DNA of 64,000 nucleotides from Adiantum capillus-veneris (Eukaryota; Streptophyta; Polypodiopsida; Polypodiales; Pteridaceae), in NCBI GenBank assembly GCA_014529385.2, contig CM043942.1, positions 18,675,991 through 18,739,990 on the forward strand, read 5' to 3'. The notes beneath the pieces were generated by a model that was given only the letters and a program-made list of their open reading frames with translations, was not told the DNA's origin and searched no databases. The position numbers and the translations under genes were made by a program. Below, piece by piece: positions 24,265 to 34,510 of this stretch (positions within the stretch are counted from its first letter, which is position 1; the number at the start of each line of letters is the position of its first letter).

Positions 24265-24463
24265 TCCACAAAAGCTATGTACACTTTTGTTCATTTTGTC
24301 CATATGAACATATATATATACCCTTTGGTGATTCATAATTTTGTACTTCAAATACTTAATACCAACTGTCGATTCTTAAATGTGTATCATGATGTCATGT
24401 AAGTTTAAAACAACATAAGTAGAGAAAAGATAAATATATTTGCACAATATTGAACTTGTTTTT
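24265..24463. terminator. Convergent 3' region between two transposon genes
   Basis: An AT-rich 200-bp gap separates the convergent stops of the H3-Ulp1 gene and the leftward gene. It holds ATATATATA and several AAATA-type words but no clear AATAAA. Both transcripts presumably end here. Confidence 0.4.
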
Positions 24464-25267
24464 TCAAGTCCTTGCAAGTGGCTCAAATACAACTCTTTTT
24501 TGGGGAAGGCATGTGATGCAAGAGGTTGAATTCTCCATCCTTGTGCTCACCACAATTTCATCCACTTTGAATCTATACTCGGGAGATGTTTCATCAAGAA
24601 ACTCAAGAGATTCTCTAACATCATTTAGTCTCCAATTTGTTGTTACTATCAGGCTTCTATACTCGGTGTGTGGATGTACTATGACCTTTAGTTCAAACTC
24701 TGGACAATTTTCCTCAGAGTCGAGAGGAACCCAGCTACCTAATTTGCTTCTCCATCTCCTATAGTCGTAGCTCAGAACTAATGATTGACGACATAGTTGA
24801 CATGAGATAGACATAGAATTTGGGCTTACTCTACAACTAATATTGTCACCAATATGGAACGTTTCTTTGGTGCTCCATCTGTCTCCAAGAACATTATCCA
24901 GTTCAGTCATAGAAAGTCTTATATTAAGCCACATCGTCTTTGTCCTCTGCAAATCCATTGTTTTGAAACATGCCACAAAGACATGTATAGGCAAGAACCA
25001 TTGAACTTTAATCCTTCTTGATATCCTGCCCGGAGACATAGGTTTAAGGATGTCTTCTTTGATCTTGGATTTGAAGTTGCATATAGTACATGCATCAGGA
25101 GCTTCCCAATCAAGTGATCTTATGGTGGGAACGGGTAACTGATGTAGTTCTCCATATGCACCTTTTCGTGATGGAACTTTGTATTCTGCAAAATAGACAA
25201 ACATTAGGAGATTTCGAAGGTCTTTTGGAGGGCCTTTTGGAAGAGAGAGGAAAATAAGCTCCTCCAA
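24464..25267 (-). CDS. Unknown leftward transposon protein (267 residues)
   Basis: An open minus-strand frame begins MEELIFLSLPKGPP and contains three Cys-X2-Cys pairs (CTIC, CQLC, CITC), an aromatic middle VQWFLPIHVFVACF and YDYRRWRSKLGSW. A candidate splice acceptor lies before EYKVPSRKGAYGE (about 25,193), so this may be the last exon of the BAH-like gene at 30,614-31,167, separated from it by the nested block. Joining the visible donor at 30,613 to that acceptor would create a TAA, so the link is unproven. The paired Cys suggest zinc binding. No family is recognised. Confidence 0.5.
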   Translation of the reverse strand: MEELIFLSLPKGPPKDLRNLLMFVYFAEYKVPSRKGAYGELHQLPVPTIRSLDWEAPDACTICNFKSKIKEDILKPMSPGRISRRIKVQWFLPIHVFVACFKTMDLQRTKTMWLNIRLSMTELDNVLGDRWSTKETFHIGDNISCRVSPNSMSISCQLCRQSLVLSYDYRRWRSKLGSWVPLDSEENCPEFELKVIVHPHTEYRSLIVTTNWRLNDVRESLEFLDETSPEYRFKVDEIVVSTRMENSTSCITCLPQKRVVFEPLART

Positions 25268-25700
25268 TGAGAGAAGAGCCTACGTTACGTAGAAAAATAG
25301 ATTGATATTAACAAAAATATAAAAGGTGTCCCTCTCCTCATTTAATAATCTAGTGGTCCTTGAAGACGATCACTCTCTTTCATTTAATGCGAGCACCTTT
25401 TTCAGAAGGTAGATGCGGTGCATTTGATACGGCTTACGTCATCACTAGAATTCAAAAAGTTACAAAACTATCAAGTGGTGGAAGATTTTGAAACTTTTGA
25501 TACTGTCACTGCGTCCGGAACGCCCGAATATCCTAGAAATGAATGTCCAATTGCCTAGCTCCGACATCCAAAGAGGCAAAGAATGTCAAAAACCCCTAAA
25601 AGAACATTTTACTAACGGCGCGCGAGGGGTCATTCCAAAATTTTGGAATGCCTCATCGCGCGCCGTTAGTAAAAAGCCCCTTTTTTCCTCTTTTAGAGAG
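25204..25700 (+). repeat. Left arm of nested inverted repeat
   Basis: The plus strand from about 25,204 to 25,700 matches the minus strand of about 30,190-30,650 at perhaps 70-80 percent. Shared words include GAGATTTCGAAGGTC / AAATTTCGGAGGTC, GCTTACGTCATCACT and CCGACATCC.. AGAGGCAAA. Its outer edge includes a copy of the FRRSFGGP-coding end of the BAH-like gene. Confidence 0.75.
25610..25671. repeat. TACTAACGGCGCGCG palindrome (left outer)
   Basis: A nearly perfect palindrome: TTACTAACGGCGCGCGAGGG, a centre CCAAAATTTTGG and CGCGCGCCGTTAGTAA. The same ends recur in the array to the right and at 30,185. Similar GGCGC hairpins occur in CACTA subterminal regions (recalled, not checked). Confidence 0.8.
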
Positions 25701-25794
25701 ATTTTTGAGAGGAAAATGTCAAAAAATCTCTAAAAAGGCCTCCATCTATCACATAGGTTTTTTCTTCATCATCTTAGCCTTAGAGATCATAATT

Positions 25795-26013
25795 TCGGGT
25801 CTATAAGAGTGAGCACGCACACCCATTGTTACAATTCTACAAAGTGCATTTTGATCGCACGCACGCACACGCACACACACACACACACACACACATAGAC
25901 AGACAAATATAACATACACACAAACACACAGAGACACAAATATAACATACACACACACAGAAAGAGACACACAGAGACACACACACTCACAAACACACAG
26001 ACACACAAATATA

Positions 26014-26048
<35 letters not shown>

Positions 26049-26053
26049 AAGAG

Positions 26054-26100
<47 letters not shown>

Positions 26101-26384
26101 ATACTATAGGCGCGCGTAGAGAGGCACAACCGGTGTGCATGTCTCTATGCGCGCCTTTAGTACTGTGCATCCACCAGTGTATGTGTTTATGTGTGTATGT
26201 GTGAGTGTTATAGAGAGAGGAAGTAAGGCGGGGGAAAGAGAGAGAGAGAGAGAGAGTCTTTCTGTTACCTTATACTAACGGCGCGAGGAGGTGTTTTTTG
26301 AGGTTAAAACATGCTCCACGCACGCCGTTAGTAATGGGAGTCTCTCACTCTCTCTCTCTCTTTAAATATGCTAAGCTATAGAAG

Positions 26385-26433
<49 letters not shown>

Positions 26434-26695
26434 GTGCAAAAGTGCCATAGAGAAACATGGGTAGGCTATAAGAGTGAGCACGCACATCCATTGTTACACC
26501 CATTGTTTCGGGTCTATAAGAGTGAGCACGCACACCCATTGTTACAATTCTACAAAGTGCATTTTGATCACACACACATACACACACACACACAGAGAAA
26601 AATATAACATACACACAAACACACAGAGACACAAATATAATATACACACACACAGAGACACACGCACTCACAAACACACAGACACACAAATATAC

Positions 26696-26729
<34 letters not shown>

Positions 26730-26734
26730 AAGAG

Positions 26735-26816
<82 letters not shown>

Positions 26817-26944
26817 CTATAGGCGCGCGTAGAGAGGCACAACCGGTGTGCATGTCTCTATGCGCGCCTTTAGTACTGTGCATCCACCAATGTATGTGTT
26901 TATGTGTGTATGTGTGAGTGTTATAGAGAGAGGAAGTAAGGCGG

Positions 26945-26987
<43 letters not shown>

Positions 26988-27116
26988 TTTCTGTTACCTT
27001 ATACTAACGGCACGAGGAGGTGTTTTTTGAGGTTAAAACATGCTCCGCGCGCGCCGTTAGTAATGGGAGTCTCTCACTCTCTCTCTCTCTCTCTTTAAAT
27101 ATGCTAAGCTATAGAA

Positions 27117-27162
<46 letters not shown>

Positions 27163-27466
27163 TGCAAAATTTCAATAGAGAAACATGGGTAGGCTATAAG
27201 AGTGAGCACGCACACCCATTGTTACACCCATTGTTTCGGGTCTATAAGAGTGAGCATGCACACCCATTGTTACAATTCTACAAAGTGCATTTTGATCACA
27301 CACACACACACACACACAGACAAATATAACATACACACAAACACACAAAGACACAAATATAATATACACACACACACAGACAGACACACACAGAGACACA
27401 CACTCACAAACACACAGACACACAAATATAACATACACACACACACACACACACAAACACAAAGAG

Positions 27467-27516
<50 letters not shown>

Positions 27517-27644
27517 CTATAGGCGCGCGTAGAGAGGCACAACCGGTGTGCATGTCTCTATGCGCGCCTTTAGTACTGTGCATCCACCAGTGTATGTGTT
27601 TATGTGTGTATGTGTGAGTGTTATAGAGAGAGGAAGTAAGGCGG

Positions 27645-27691
<47 letters not shown>

Positions 27692-27830
27692 TTTCTGTTA
27701 CCTTATACTAACGGCGCGAGGAGGTGTTTTTTGAGGTTAAAACATGCTCCGCGCGCGCCGTTAGTAATGGGAGTCTCTCACTCTCTCTCTCTCTCTCTTT
27801 AAATATGCTAAGCTATAGAAAGGGGGGGGG

Positions 27831-27868
<38 letters not shown>

Positions 27869-28119
27869 TGCAAAATTTCAATAGAGAAACATGGGTAGGC
27901 TATAAGAGTGAGCACGCACACCCATTGTTACAATTCTACAAAGTGCATTTTGATCACACACACACACACACAGACAAATATAACATACACACAAACACAC
28001 AAAGACACAAATATAATATACACACACACACAGACAGACACACACAGAGACACACACTCACAAACACACAGACACACAAATATAACATACACACACACAC
28101 ACACACACAAACACAAAGA

Positions 28120-28169
<50 letters not shown>

Positions 28170-28400
28170 TAGGCGCGCGTAGAGAGGCACAACCGGTGTG
28201 CATGTCTCTATGCGCGCCTTTAGTACTGTGCATCCACCAGTGTATGTGTTTATGTGTGTATGTGTGAGTGTTATAGAGAGAGAAAGTAAGGCGGGGGAAA
28301 GAGAGAGAGAGAGAGAGTCTTTCTGTTACCTTATACTAACGGCGCGAGGAGGTGTTTTTTGAGGTCAAAACATGCTCCACGCGCGCCGTTAGTAATGGGA
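25795..28400. repeat. Four-unit macro-tandem array with alternating hairpins
   Basis: Units of about 630-730 bp repeat four times. Each contains the word GTCTATAAGAGTGAGCACGC, a CA-rich block with spaced AAATATAACATACAC words, a TC tract, hairpin B (ACTATAGGCGCGCG...CGCGCCTTTAGT; about 26,102, 26,815, 27,515, 28,166), a GA tract and hairpin A (ACTAACGGCGCG...CGCGCCGTTAGT; about 26,273, 27,002, 27,706, 28,334). Unit length varies mainly by microsatellite length. Frames reported here are simple-repeat artefacts. Confidence 0.88.
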
Positions 28401-28438
28401 GTCTTTCACTCTCTCTCTTTTTAAATATGCTAAGCTAT

Positions 28439-28440
<2 letters not shown>

Positions 28441-28503
<63 letters not shown>

Positions 28504-28522
28504 TAGATAGATAGATAGATAG
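28441..28522. repeat. (GA)n then (GATA)n microsatellite
   Basis: A GA tract ends in about six GATA units directly beside the 3' end of the leftward LINE fragment. On the LINE strand this reads (CTAT)n, like the simple-repeat tail of some non-LTR elements. Confidence 0.85.
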
Positions 28523-30184
28523 TTCTATTATCGTCCTGGGAGGTCAAATATGACCTATGGGACCAAATGAACATGTCACGTGGTGTGGGTGGAGTTCATA
28601 AGTGACTCTCGATGCTCAAAAATGGCTGAAATGAGCGTCGCAATAGAGAGTCCACATCGTGGTTGGGAGAGGAAGGTATGTAGGGAGAGCTCATGGCTGA
28701 ATATATGGGGAAAAGAGGACCTAATGTGGTCAAAAGCTGAGCACTCAAGTAGTGTATGGTACTCACTCTCTCGCACTTGACGAGGGCATAAGGTGCAAAG
28801 TCGATGACACTCCTCGCCAGTGCCCCAACGTCCTGTCTCGCAGCGTAGAGAATGGGAGCTAAGACGAATGGAGGCAATGGTGCGGATCGCACTCAACGGG
28901 ATGGGCTCAAGGATGTAGGAATGGGTTCGGTTACCTCGTTCCGAGAAGAAGAGAGATTTGTAGTTTGGGGCAACGTGTGTGGTGTAATGGCTGAAGCGAG
29001 AACCTCCGGATTTCTCCCAAGCCATGATACATTGGCGTTGTAAGAAGGCCTCATTAACTTGGGAGTCGATCGACGCATCCTTGACCAAGTGACATGCATC
29101 CCATCTTCCAAACCATTTCTTGATATCAAGCATCCACCTTGAACTTAGTATTTTGCTCTTGCATGTCTTTTGAACCTTTTGACTTGCTTCATATGCGATT
29201 CTAGGAAGTCGATGCAAAGGGCTACGTTGTGTCTTACGCATGTACTCCACAACCCTTTCCATGCCCAAGACCTCAATGGGAAGCGATCCGGACTCAAGAA
29301 GTAAGAGCATGTAGGGTGTTTGTGTCTTGACTTGGAGAAAGTTGGTGAGAAAATGCTTTTGAACATTCTCAAACTCTTTCCAAGTAGACTTCCCGATGCT
29401 TCCACCCCACACCTCCACTCCATAAAGAAGCACCGGTGTCACCAATGTGTCAAAGAGGTACTTTTTGAGAGCCCAACACTTGATCTCTCCTGCATTGCAC
29501 ATGTTCTCAAATGCATAATAAGCCCTCTTTCCGGCTTCCAAGCGATGCATTGCACAATCCTTCCATTTATGATTGGATGGAACCTCAAGGCCAAGGTACT
29601 TGAAGTGATCTACCACTTCAAGTTTCTCATTGTTGTATACAATGCATGGATTTTCATCATTGAGGGTCTTTACAAGCATAACCTTGGTTTTGGATCCATT
29701 CACGATCAGCCCGCTATGTAGGCAAAAGCGTTCCAAGACACTCATAAGCTTTTGTGCATCTTCTAAGGTATGTGCCAAGAGCACTACATCATCGGCATAA
29801 AGCAAAAGCATGATCACCGCATTTCCAATCTTAACCTCTTCTATGCCTTCTTGCTGCATAAAATCAAGAACCATGTATTCCAATTCATCAATGAGTAGCC
29901 CAAAGAGGGTTGGGGAAAGTGGGCATCCTTGTTTGACACCAATAGTGCTTGCAAAAAATTCTGAAATTCCATCTCCCATACGTAATCGACATATCACTTT
30001 TTGGTAGATGCGAAAGACTGCATGCATAAATTCTCTCGGCACTTGAAGGCTTTGCATACGTCTCCAAAGATTTCCTCGCGGTACCATGTCAAAAGCTTTC
30101 TTGAAATCCACAAAGCAACAATACAACTTTTTTCCTTTCAATCGAGACGCTTCCATAAGAACTCGAAGAGTGACAAGAGCTTTG
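28523..30184 (-). mobile_element. 5'-truncated LINE
   Basis: The fragment runs leftward from its truncation point beside the hairpin at 30,185 to the GATA tail. Endonuclease and the first RT block are missing, as expected from incomplete target-primed reverse transcription. Confidence 0.8.
28576..30156 (-). pseudogene. LINE reverse transcriptase, N-terminally truncated (526 residues)
   Basis: The open frame begins within RT: LYCCFVDFKKAFD (block A aspartate), GVKQGCPLSPTLFG, LLLYADDVVLL (catalytic YADD), FKYLGLEV, then a thumb/connection region and a C-terminal zinc-type motif CTLCPRQ...HTLLEC. It is open to its stop at 28,576, so the insertion is fairly recent. It lacks endonuclease and ORF1. 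It differs from the L1-type LINE at 55,690-60,728, resembling the GVKQGCPLSP class instead. Confidence 0.9.
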
Positions 30185-30650
30185 TACTAACGGCGCGCAG
30201 AGGGGCATTCTAGCATTTTAGAATGCCTCCTCGCGCGCCTTAAGTAAAAAACCCATTTTTTGGGGTTTTTTGACATTTTTTGCCTCTCCGGATGTCGGAA
30301 TGAGACAAGTAGACATTCGTGTTTAGGGTATTTTGGCATTCCAGACGCATTGGTGGTGTCAAAAGCCTCAAAATCTATCACTATTTGACAGTTTGTGAGT
30401 TTTCAACTTTCAGTGATGACGTAAGCTGCCTTGAATGCGCCGCACCTGCCTCCTGAAAAAGACGCTCACATTAAATAAAAAAGTGACCGTTTTCAAGGAC
30501 GATTGGGAATATAAATCTACTTTTTAAAGTGTCTGGTTGTCCTTTTGGACGTACTCACAAGGTGCAAGTGCATTTTAAAAAAAGTTTCTAGAGAGAGAAA
30601 TACAATTTCTTACAAGGCCCTCCAAATGACCTCCGAAATTTTCTAATGAA
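30185..30650 (-). repeat. Right arm of nested inverted repeat
   Basis: This is the inverted counterpart of 25,204-25,700, ending inward in a TACTAACGGCGCGC hairpin (30,185-30,246) that abuts the LINE. Its outer part overlaps the second exon of the BAH-like gene. Confidence 0.75.
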
Positions 30651-31167
30651 ATCCATTGTTTTGTAAAAGGAAGGTGGCTTGTCAGCATACATAGCATCTG
30701 CAATCCCTTTATGCATTGCTTTGAACGTCCCACTCAGACTCTCCACAGGCTGCCATTCCACAGCTGTTGAAGAAAATATATCTGGAATGGAATCAAAAAA
30801 TGAGAAAAACAATGGGATAATGGAAAAAATTCATTGTATCAAATAGTTTTTTTTTGTACTTACAGTAAGAATGCAGTGTGGGATGTTCTTCCCAGTCTAA
30901 CACCATATCCTTGGCCATGTACACATGTTGAACCTTAACTAGCCAGCCATTGTCGGTCACTTTGAAAGCAAGAACATGACCTTTCCAATGGTTTTTTACT
31001 TTATCGCATTTAGTTCTCTTCACTCTGTGTACACCTTTGCATGAAGGAAGCATTGTTACCCAGTCATTCACATGAAAAGATATGGACTTCCAAAGACCAT
31101 CCTCTCTAACGTTATGAAAGTCACAAGAAGTTATGTTATGTGAAGGGCAACGTGCAAAAGACGCCAT
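30614..31167 (-). pseudogene. BAH-like domain gene, 5' exons
   Basis: Exon 1 (31,167-30,864) encodes MASFARCPSHNIT, then HVNDWVTMLPS and HWKGHVLAFKVTDNGWLVKV. A GT-AG intron (30,863-30,782) leads to exon 2 (30,781-30,614) with YIFSSTAVEWQPVESLSGTF and FRRSFGG. The order of a beta-rich start, W.VKVQHVYM and PVESL.GTF recalls a BAH domain, where elf.S...d..PVESI.GKC is typical. BAH modules read histone tails or nucleosomes. Splicing phases agree across the first intron. The next exon is uncertain because a 5-kb nested block follows. Family assignment is by pattern only. Confidence 0.5.
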
Positions 31168-31554
31168 GGAAACTCAGAGATTAAAGAAGAAAGAAAGTAT
31201 AGACGGTCACAAACTAGAGAGCGAGAAAGGTATACGTTTGAAAAAAGTAGGTGATTTTTCATTAATGCTCTTTTTTTGAGAGCCTTCTGACATAGATTTC
31301 GTATCTTTTGACAACGCTTTTGTGAAATATAAAATAGAATAAAAGACGAGACTTCATTGCTTTGAGCCGCAAATTTAATGAGCTCTCTCGCCGAAAGCAC
31401 CTAAATATAGCAGTTTCAGCCTTGTGATCAAAACATTTAGCGGTTCTCCGTCAAAATAGGACCACCAAAACCCACGATAGAGGAGACAAGAGTGCCATAC
31501 TTTTGTATACGTGTCAAATAACTATTGGACTATTCCTTAATCCTTAGATTAACA
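31168..31554. promoter_or_regulatory. Upstream region of the BAH-like gene
   Basis: The 390 bp between the leftward start codon and the right terminal repeat must hold the promoter. No clear TATA box is seen. It contains no other frame of note. Confidence 0.35.
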
Positions 31555-31588
31555 AACAGCCCTTTTTGAGTCATTTTTGGCCCTAATG
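31555..31588 (-). repeat. Right terminal inverted repeat of 15.3-kb transposon
   Basis: Its reverse complement begins CATTAGGGCCAAAAATGACT and matches 16,315-16,348 with two mismatches in 34. Confidence 0.85.
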
Positions 31589-32620
31589 CTACATTAAATG
31601 AGATGATATGTTTTCAAGACTATCTGAGGGTGAACCTAGAGTGTTGATCAAGGTGATAACCAAAGCAAAAGAAACATTAAAGATATAAGAAGAGATTGAG
31701 GGTTTAAATTGAAGTTACATAATCCTCTCATTGGTTTACAAAAATTGGGGTGACCCACATTTTTACTTATAGAGAGGCATGATTTAAGGAGTCTCAAAAG
31801 CGAACTTATAGATTGAATAGACAAGGGTGTGTTATAATCATGAAAAATTCACAAATAAGGGATTTTTATAATACCCTTGAATGCACATGATACAATAGTT
31901 TTACATAGAGGGAACACCCTGAGGCTTAGTCAACCCATTGTGTGGCACACTTTCAAAAGCTAGCACAAGGAGTAGCTTGATGTTAAGTGTGCCTCTCAAA
32001 GTCTCAAATCTTGAAAAGTTAGCAAGATTCATTGTTCATGGTAATGGAGCATCAAAGGTGGAGATTCAATGACATGATCTTAATCAGTAGCTTGGCACAT
32101 GGTAACATCAATATTTTTATGCACAACAACAACATCTCTAAGCTGTTATCACCCGTAGAGAATTGCCAACAAACTAGGCACCTCTTGGTACATTTGGGTT
32201 GGAAGCAACAATCAGCCACAAAAGGTGGTGTTCTCAGAGATTACAAGCTTGATGTGACTATATCTTTAGCTTTTGAACCCTCCAAATGATGTAGAAAGGG
32301 CTATTCAACATAATGGGCCTAAACTGGTTAATTATAGTCCCCAAACATAGTTTTGAGCTTTGTGAGTGTTACAAAAGTATATGAAAAATCATCAAGCTTC
32401 TTGATCATCTCCTACGGCTATCTACATGGAAACTTGGAGGTTACATATTCAAAATTACATGGGTTGTGAATAAATAGGGGTAATTTAGGTACAACCACAT
32501 AGTGGCTTGTGAGAAAAATGTTACAAATTTGGTCAATCTCCTTGGACCATTGTTTCTTTGATTGCTTCTTCTCCTCTTTGGTTCATACTTTAAAACCTCA
32601 TGGGTGTTTCATCACTTTGC
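31589..32620. other. Non-coding stretch
   Basis: No gene is supported. A segment at about 31,814-31,925 (TTCACAAATAAGGGATTTTT and following) is repeated, diverged, at 38,680 and 38,885. Confidence 0.5.
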
Positions 32621-32881
32621 TATACACTTCTAGCAAATGTGCACTTGTTGGCACACACATCCCCCATGTTGAATTGTCATGTCCTAAGATGCCATTAGTC
32701 CTTACCATGGAGGAGGCAGAGGTGTAGGTTCTTGAGCCTTGTGCTTGCAAGTCCTCCTTCAAATATCCATTCCGGTCTTTGGTTACGGGATTCTCTATTG
32801 ATGTGGAAGTGGGTCAGCCATTGCTTTTGAGGACTTTTTGGTGGTGGCTACCTTGATGGTATCTTTTTCAATTGTGGCCTT
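32620..32881. repeat. Diverged duplicate segment, copy 1
   Basis: It shares ATCCCCCATGT, GTAGGTTCTTGAGCCTTG, AGTCCTCCTTCA and CAATTGTGGCCTTTG with 38,133-38,400. The Copia element inserted at its end, so the two copies were once about 300 bp apart. Confidence 0.75.
32877..32881. repeat. Target-site duplication GCCTT (left)
   Basis: GCCTT precedes the TG of the left LTR and is repeated at 38,071-38,075 after the CA of the right LTR. Confidence 0.92.
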
Positions 32882-33160
32882 TGTAGACATGTAGTAGTGT
32901 TAGTGTGTATACGCGCTTCACCAGGGGCACTTTTCTCCCACTGGGTTTTTCCCCCTGGACATCTGGTGTGAAAGGACACCTTATCTCTTAGGGTTTCATA
33001 TAAGCTTTGTAGCTCTGAGTTTGTAGATACACTATTATTCTAATACAGAGAGAGAGACTACAGAGATCTCGTACGCAAGCTCTGTGTCTTCTCCTTCTCC
33101 ATCTTCTTCCTACTCTGAGTTGCTGTCTTCCTTCTGTTTCCTGTTTCATCATCTTCAACA
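32882..33160 (+). repeat. 5' LTR of Copia element 2 (279 bp)
   Basis: TGTAGACATG...TCTTCAACA. It differs from the 3' LTR by one substitution (GGG versus CGG near 32,943) and a 4-bp GA-repeat difference. This indicates recent insertion. The primer-binding site TGGTATCAGAGC is at 33,163-33,174. Confidence 0.95.
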
Positions 33161-33559
33161 ATTGGTATCAGAGCAAGATGATTTCCAGAGCCTCTACTTG
33201 CGTTTTCGCGTCCGCACGTGCAATCGCAGTTTTCAGGCAGTTTTCGGAAAATTTGCTCGTGGGAGCATCCTCGACGTTCCGGGAGTATTCTGAGTAGGTG
33301 ACCTGAGGTTTTACCCCCCTTTCGAAGCCGTTCGAGCCCTCAGAATTTTGTTCTAAGCAGCATAGCAGAAGTTACTTTTCAAAGGCGTTTAGATCAAGAG
33401 GGTGTTCTTTTTGACAGATTTTCTTCAGGTAAACAGTTCTTTTGGGAAGCAGCTTGTCTTAGCTTTGTGCTGAGATTTTGTGTAGATTTTTGCTTGGATT
33501 GGAGAGGAGATTTGTGAATCTCTTGGAGGTTCTTTTGCTCTCTTGTGTGCATCCACAGT

Positions 33560-34510
33560 ATGGCTCAATCTACGGAGAAAGAGATTTTTGGTGCGTTTAC
33601 ATCCGAAGACAAATTGGATGGTACCAACTATTCTCTTTGGTCTTTTATGGCCAAAAATGTTTTGGTTGGTAAAGGATTGTGGGATTATGTATCTGGAGAT
33701 GAAGTTCGTCCAGGTAGCATTGCACCTGCCACGCCTGGTCGTGGTGCAGCTATTGGTGCAGGACCCTCACAAGTCACTCCAGAGCAAAAGAGATGGGATA
33801 CTAAAGATGCACAGGCTATGGTTGTGATTGCCTTAACCATAAAGAGGACAATCACACCACATATCAGATCTTTCAGAACTTCTGAGGATGCTTGGAACAC
33901 TCTGCAAGCTATGTTTGGAGGAAGAAACGATGCCAGAATAGAGTTTTTGAAGAAACAACTTGACAAAATACAGATGGACGAAGGTGACGATATTGTCGAG
34001 CATCTTATAAAAATCAGGGATCTTAAAGAGAAATTGCTTAGCATTGATGAAGTGATTCCAGAGAAGGACTTGGTTTCCAAAACACTCAATTCACTACCAC
34101 CATCTTATTTGACTTTTCAGACTTCTTTGACTCTGTCTTTGCGAGCTAATCCTGAGCCTCTTCATTTTGAAGAGTTAGTGGCTTTGCTATTGCAGGAGGA
34201 TCAATCACGTAAGAACAAGTCTTTACAGGTGGATGGTATGGATCATGCTCTTGTTGTACAGAACAAAAACAAGGGTAAAGAGAGTGCTCATTACTCCAAG
34301 TCTAGTGCAGGACAATCTTCAGAGAAGTCTAAAGGTGATTCCGACAAGTCCAAGAAGAAAGGTAAATGTCACTACTGCAAGAAACCTGGTCACTACATTA
34401 GTGAGTGTAAAAAGCGAATTGCTAAAGAAAAGAAGAAAGAGTCAAGTTTGGTTGTTTCAGCTTCTGGTGATTCTTCTACAACTAAAGAAGAGTCTGCAAA
34501 CTTTGTGTAG
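33560..34510 (+). CDS. Copia Gag (316 residues)
   Basis: The start is the ATG of MAQSTEKEIF (33,560). It has LDGTNYSLWSFMAKN, DAQAMVVIALTI and EHLIKIRDLKEKL, as in UBN2-type Copia Gag, a basic linker and a CCHC knuckle CHYCKKPGHYISEC near residue 274. It ends at TAG (34,508). In Copia elements gag and pol are usually one frame; the frame continues after the TAG in the same phase, so the stop may be a mutation, or, less likely, a readthrough site. Confidence 0.9.
   Translation: MAQSTEKEIFGAFTSEDKLDGTNYSLWSFMAKNVLVGKGLWDYVSGDEVRPGSIAPATPGRGAAIGAGPSQVTPEQKRWDTKDAQAMVVIALTIKRTITPHIRSFRTSEDAWNTLQAMFGGRNDARIEFLKKQLDKIQMDEGDDIVEHLIKIRDLKEKLLSIDEVIPEKDLVSKTLNSLPPSYLTFQTSLTLSLRANPEPLHFEELVALLLQEDQSRKNKSLQVDGMDHALVVQNKNKGKESAHYSKSSAGQSSEKSKGDSDKSKKKGKCHYCKKPGHYISECKKRIAKEKKKESSLVVSASGDSSTTKEESANFV

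Larger units (their letters stand above)
16320..31583. mobile_element. 15.3-kb TIR DNA transposon with chromatin-type cargo
   Basis: Inverted termini bound four spliced genes: transposase-like (+), unknown (-), histone H3-Ulp1-H1-tail fusion (+) and BAH-like (-), plus a further frame (-) at 24,464-25,267. The 2-bp TA at 16,318-16,319 and 31,584-31,585 is a possible target duplication; TTA/TAA do not match as a 3-bp direct repeat. Genes are arranged as two convergent pairs around a central bidirectional promoter. A nested block (about 25,204-30,650) of inverted arms, hairpins, microsatellites and a LINE enlarges it. I could not place the transposase in a named superfamily; GGGCC termini recall PIF/Harbinger, but the protein does not look like it. 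Confidence 0.75.

Noticed and set aside
25749-28267. His/Thr- or Cys/Val-rich frames in the macro-satellite
   Set aside because: They are translations of CA/GT and GA/TC repeats; frames differ from unit to unit with repeat length.
25795-28400. CRISPR-like array of regularly spaced repeats
   Set aside because: Units are hundreds of bases long, include microsatellites and lie in a plant nuclear genome.
31200-31400. Minus-strand frame at 31,131-31,400 as a gene
   Set aside because: No domain or codon signal; it lies in the probable promoter of the BAH-like gene.
16320-31583. Assignment to PIF/Harbinger from GGGCC ends and TWA-like flanks
   Set aside because: Flanks are TTA and TAA, not a direct repeat, and the transposase shows no Harbinger motifs or Myb-like partner.
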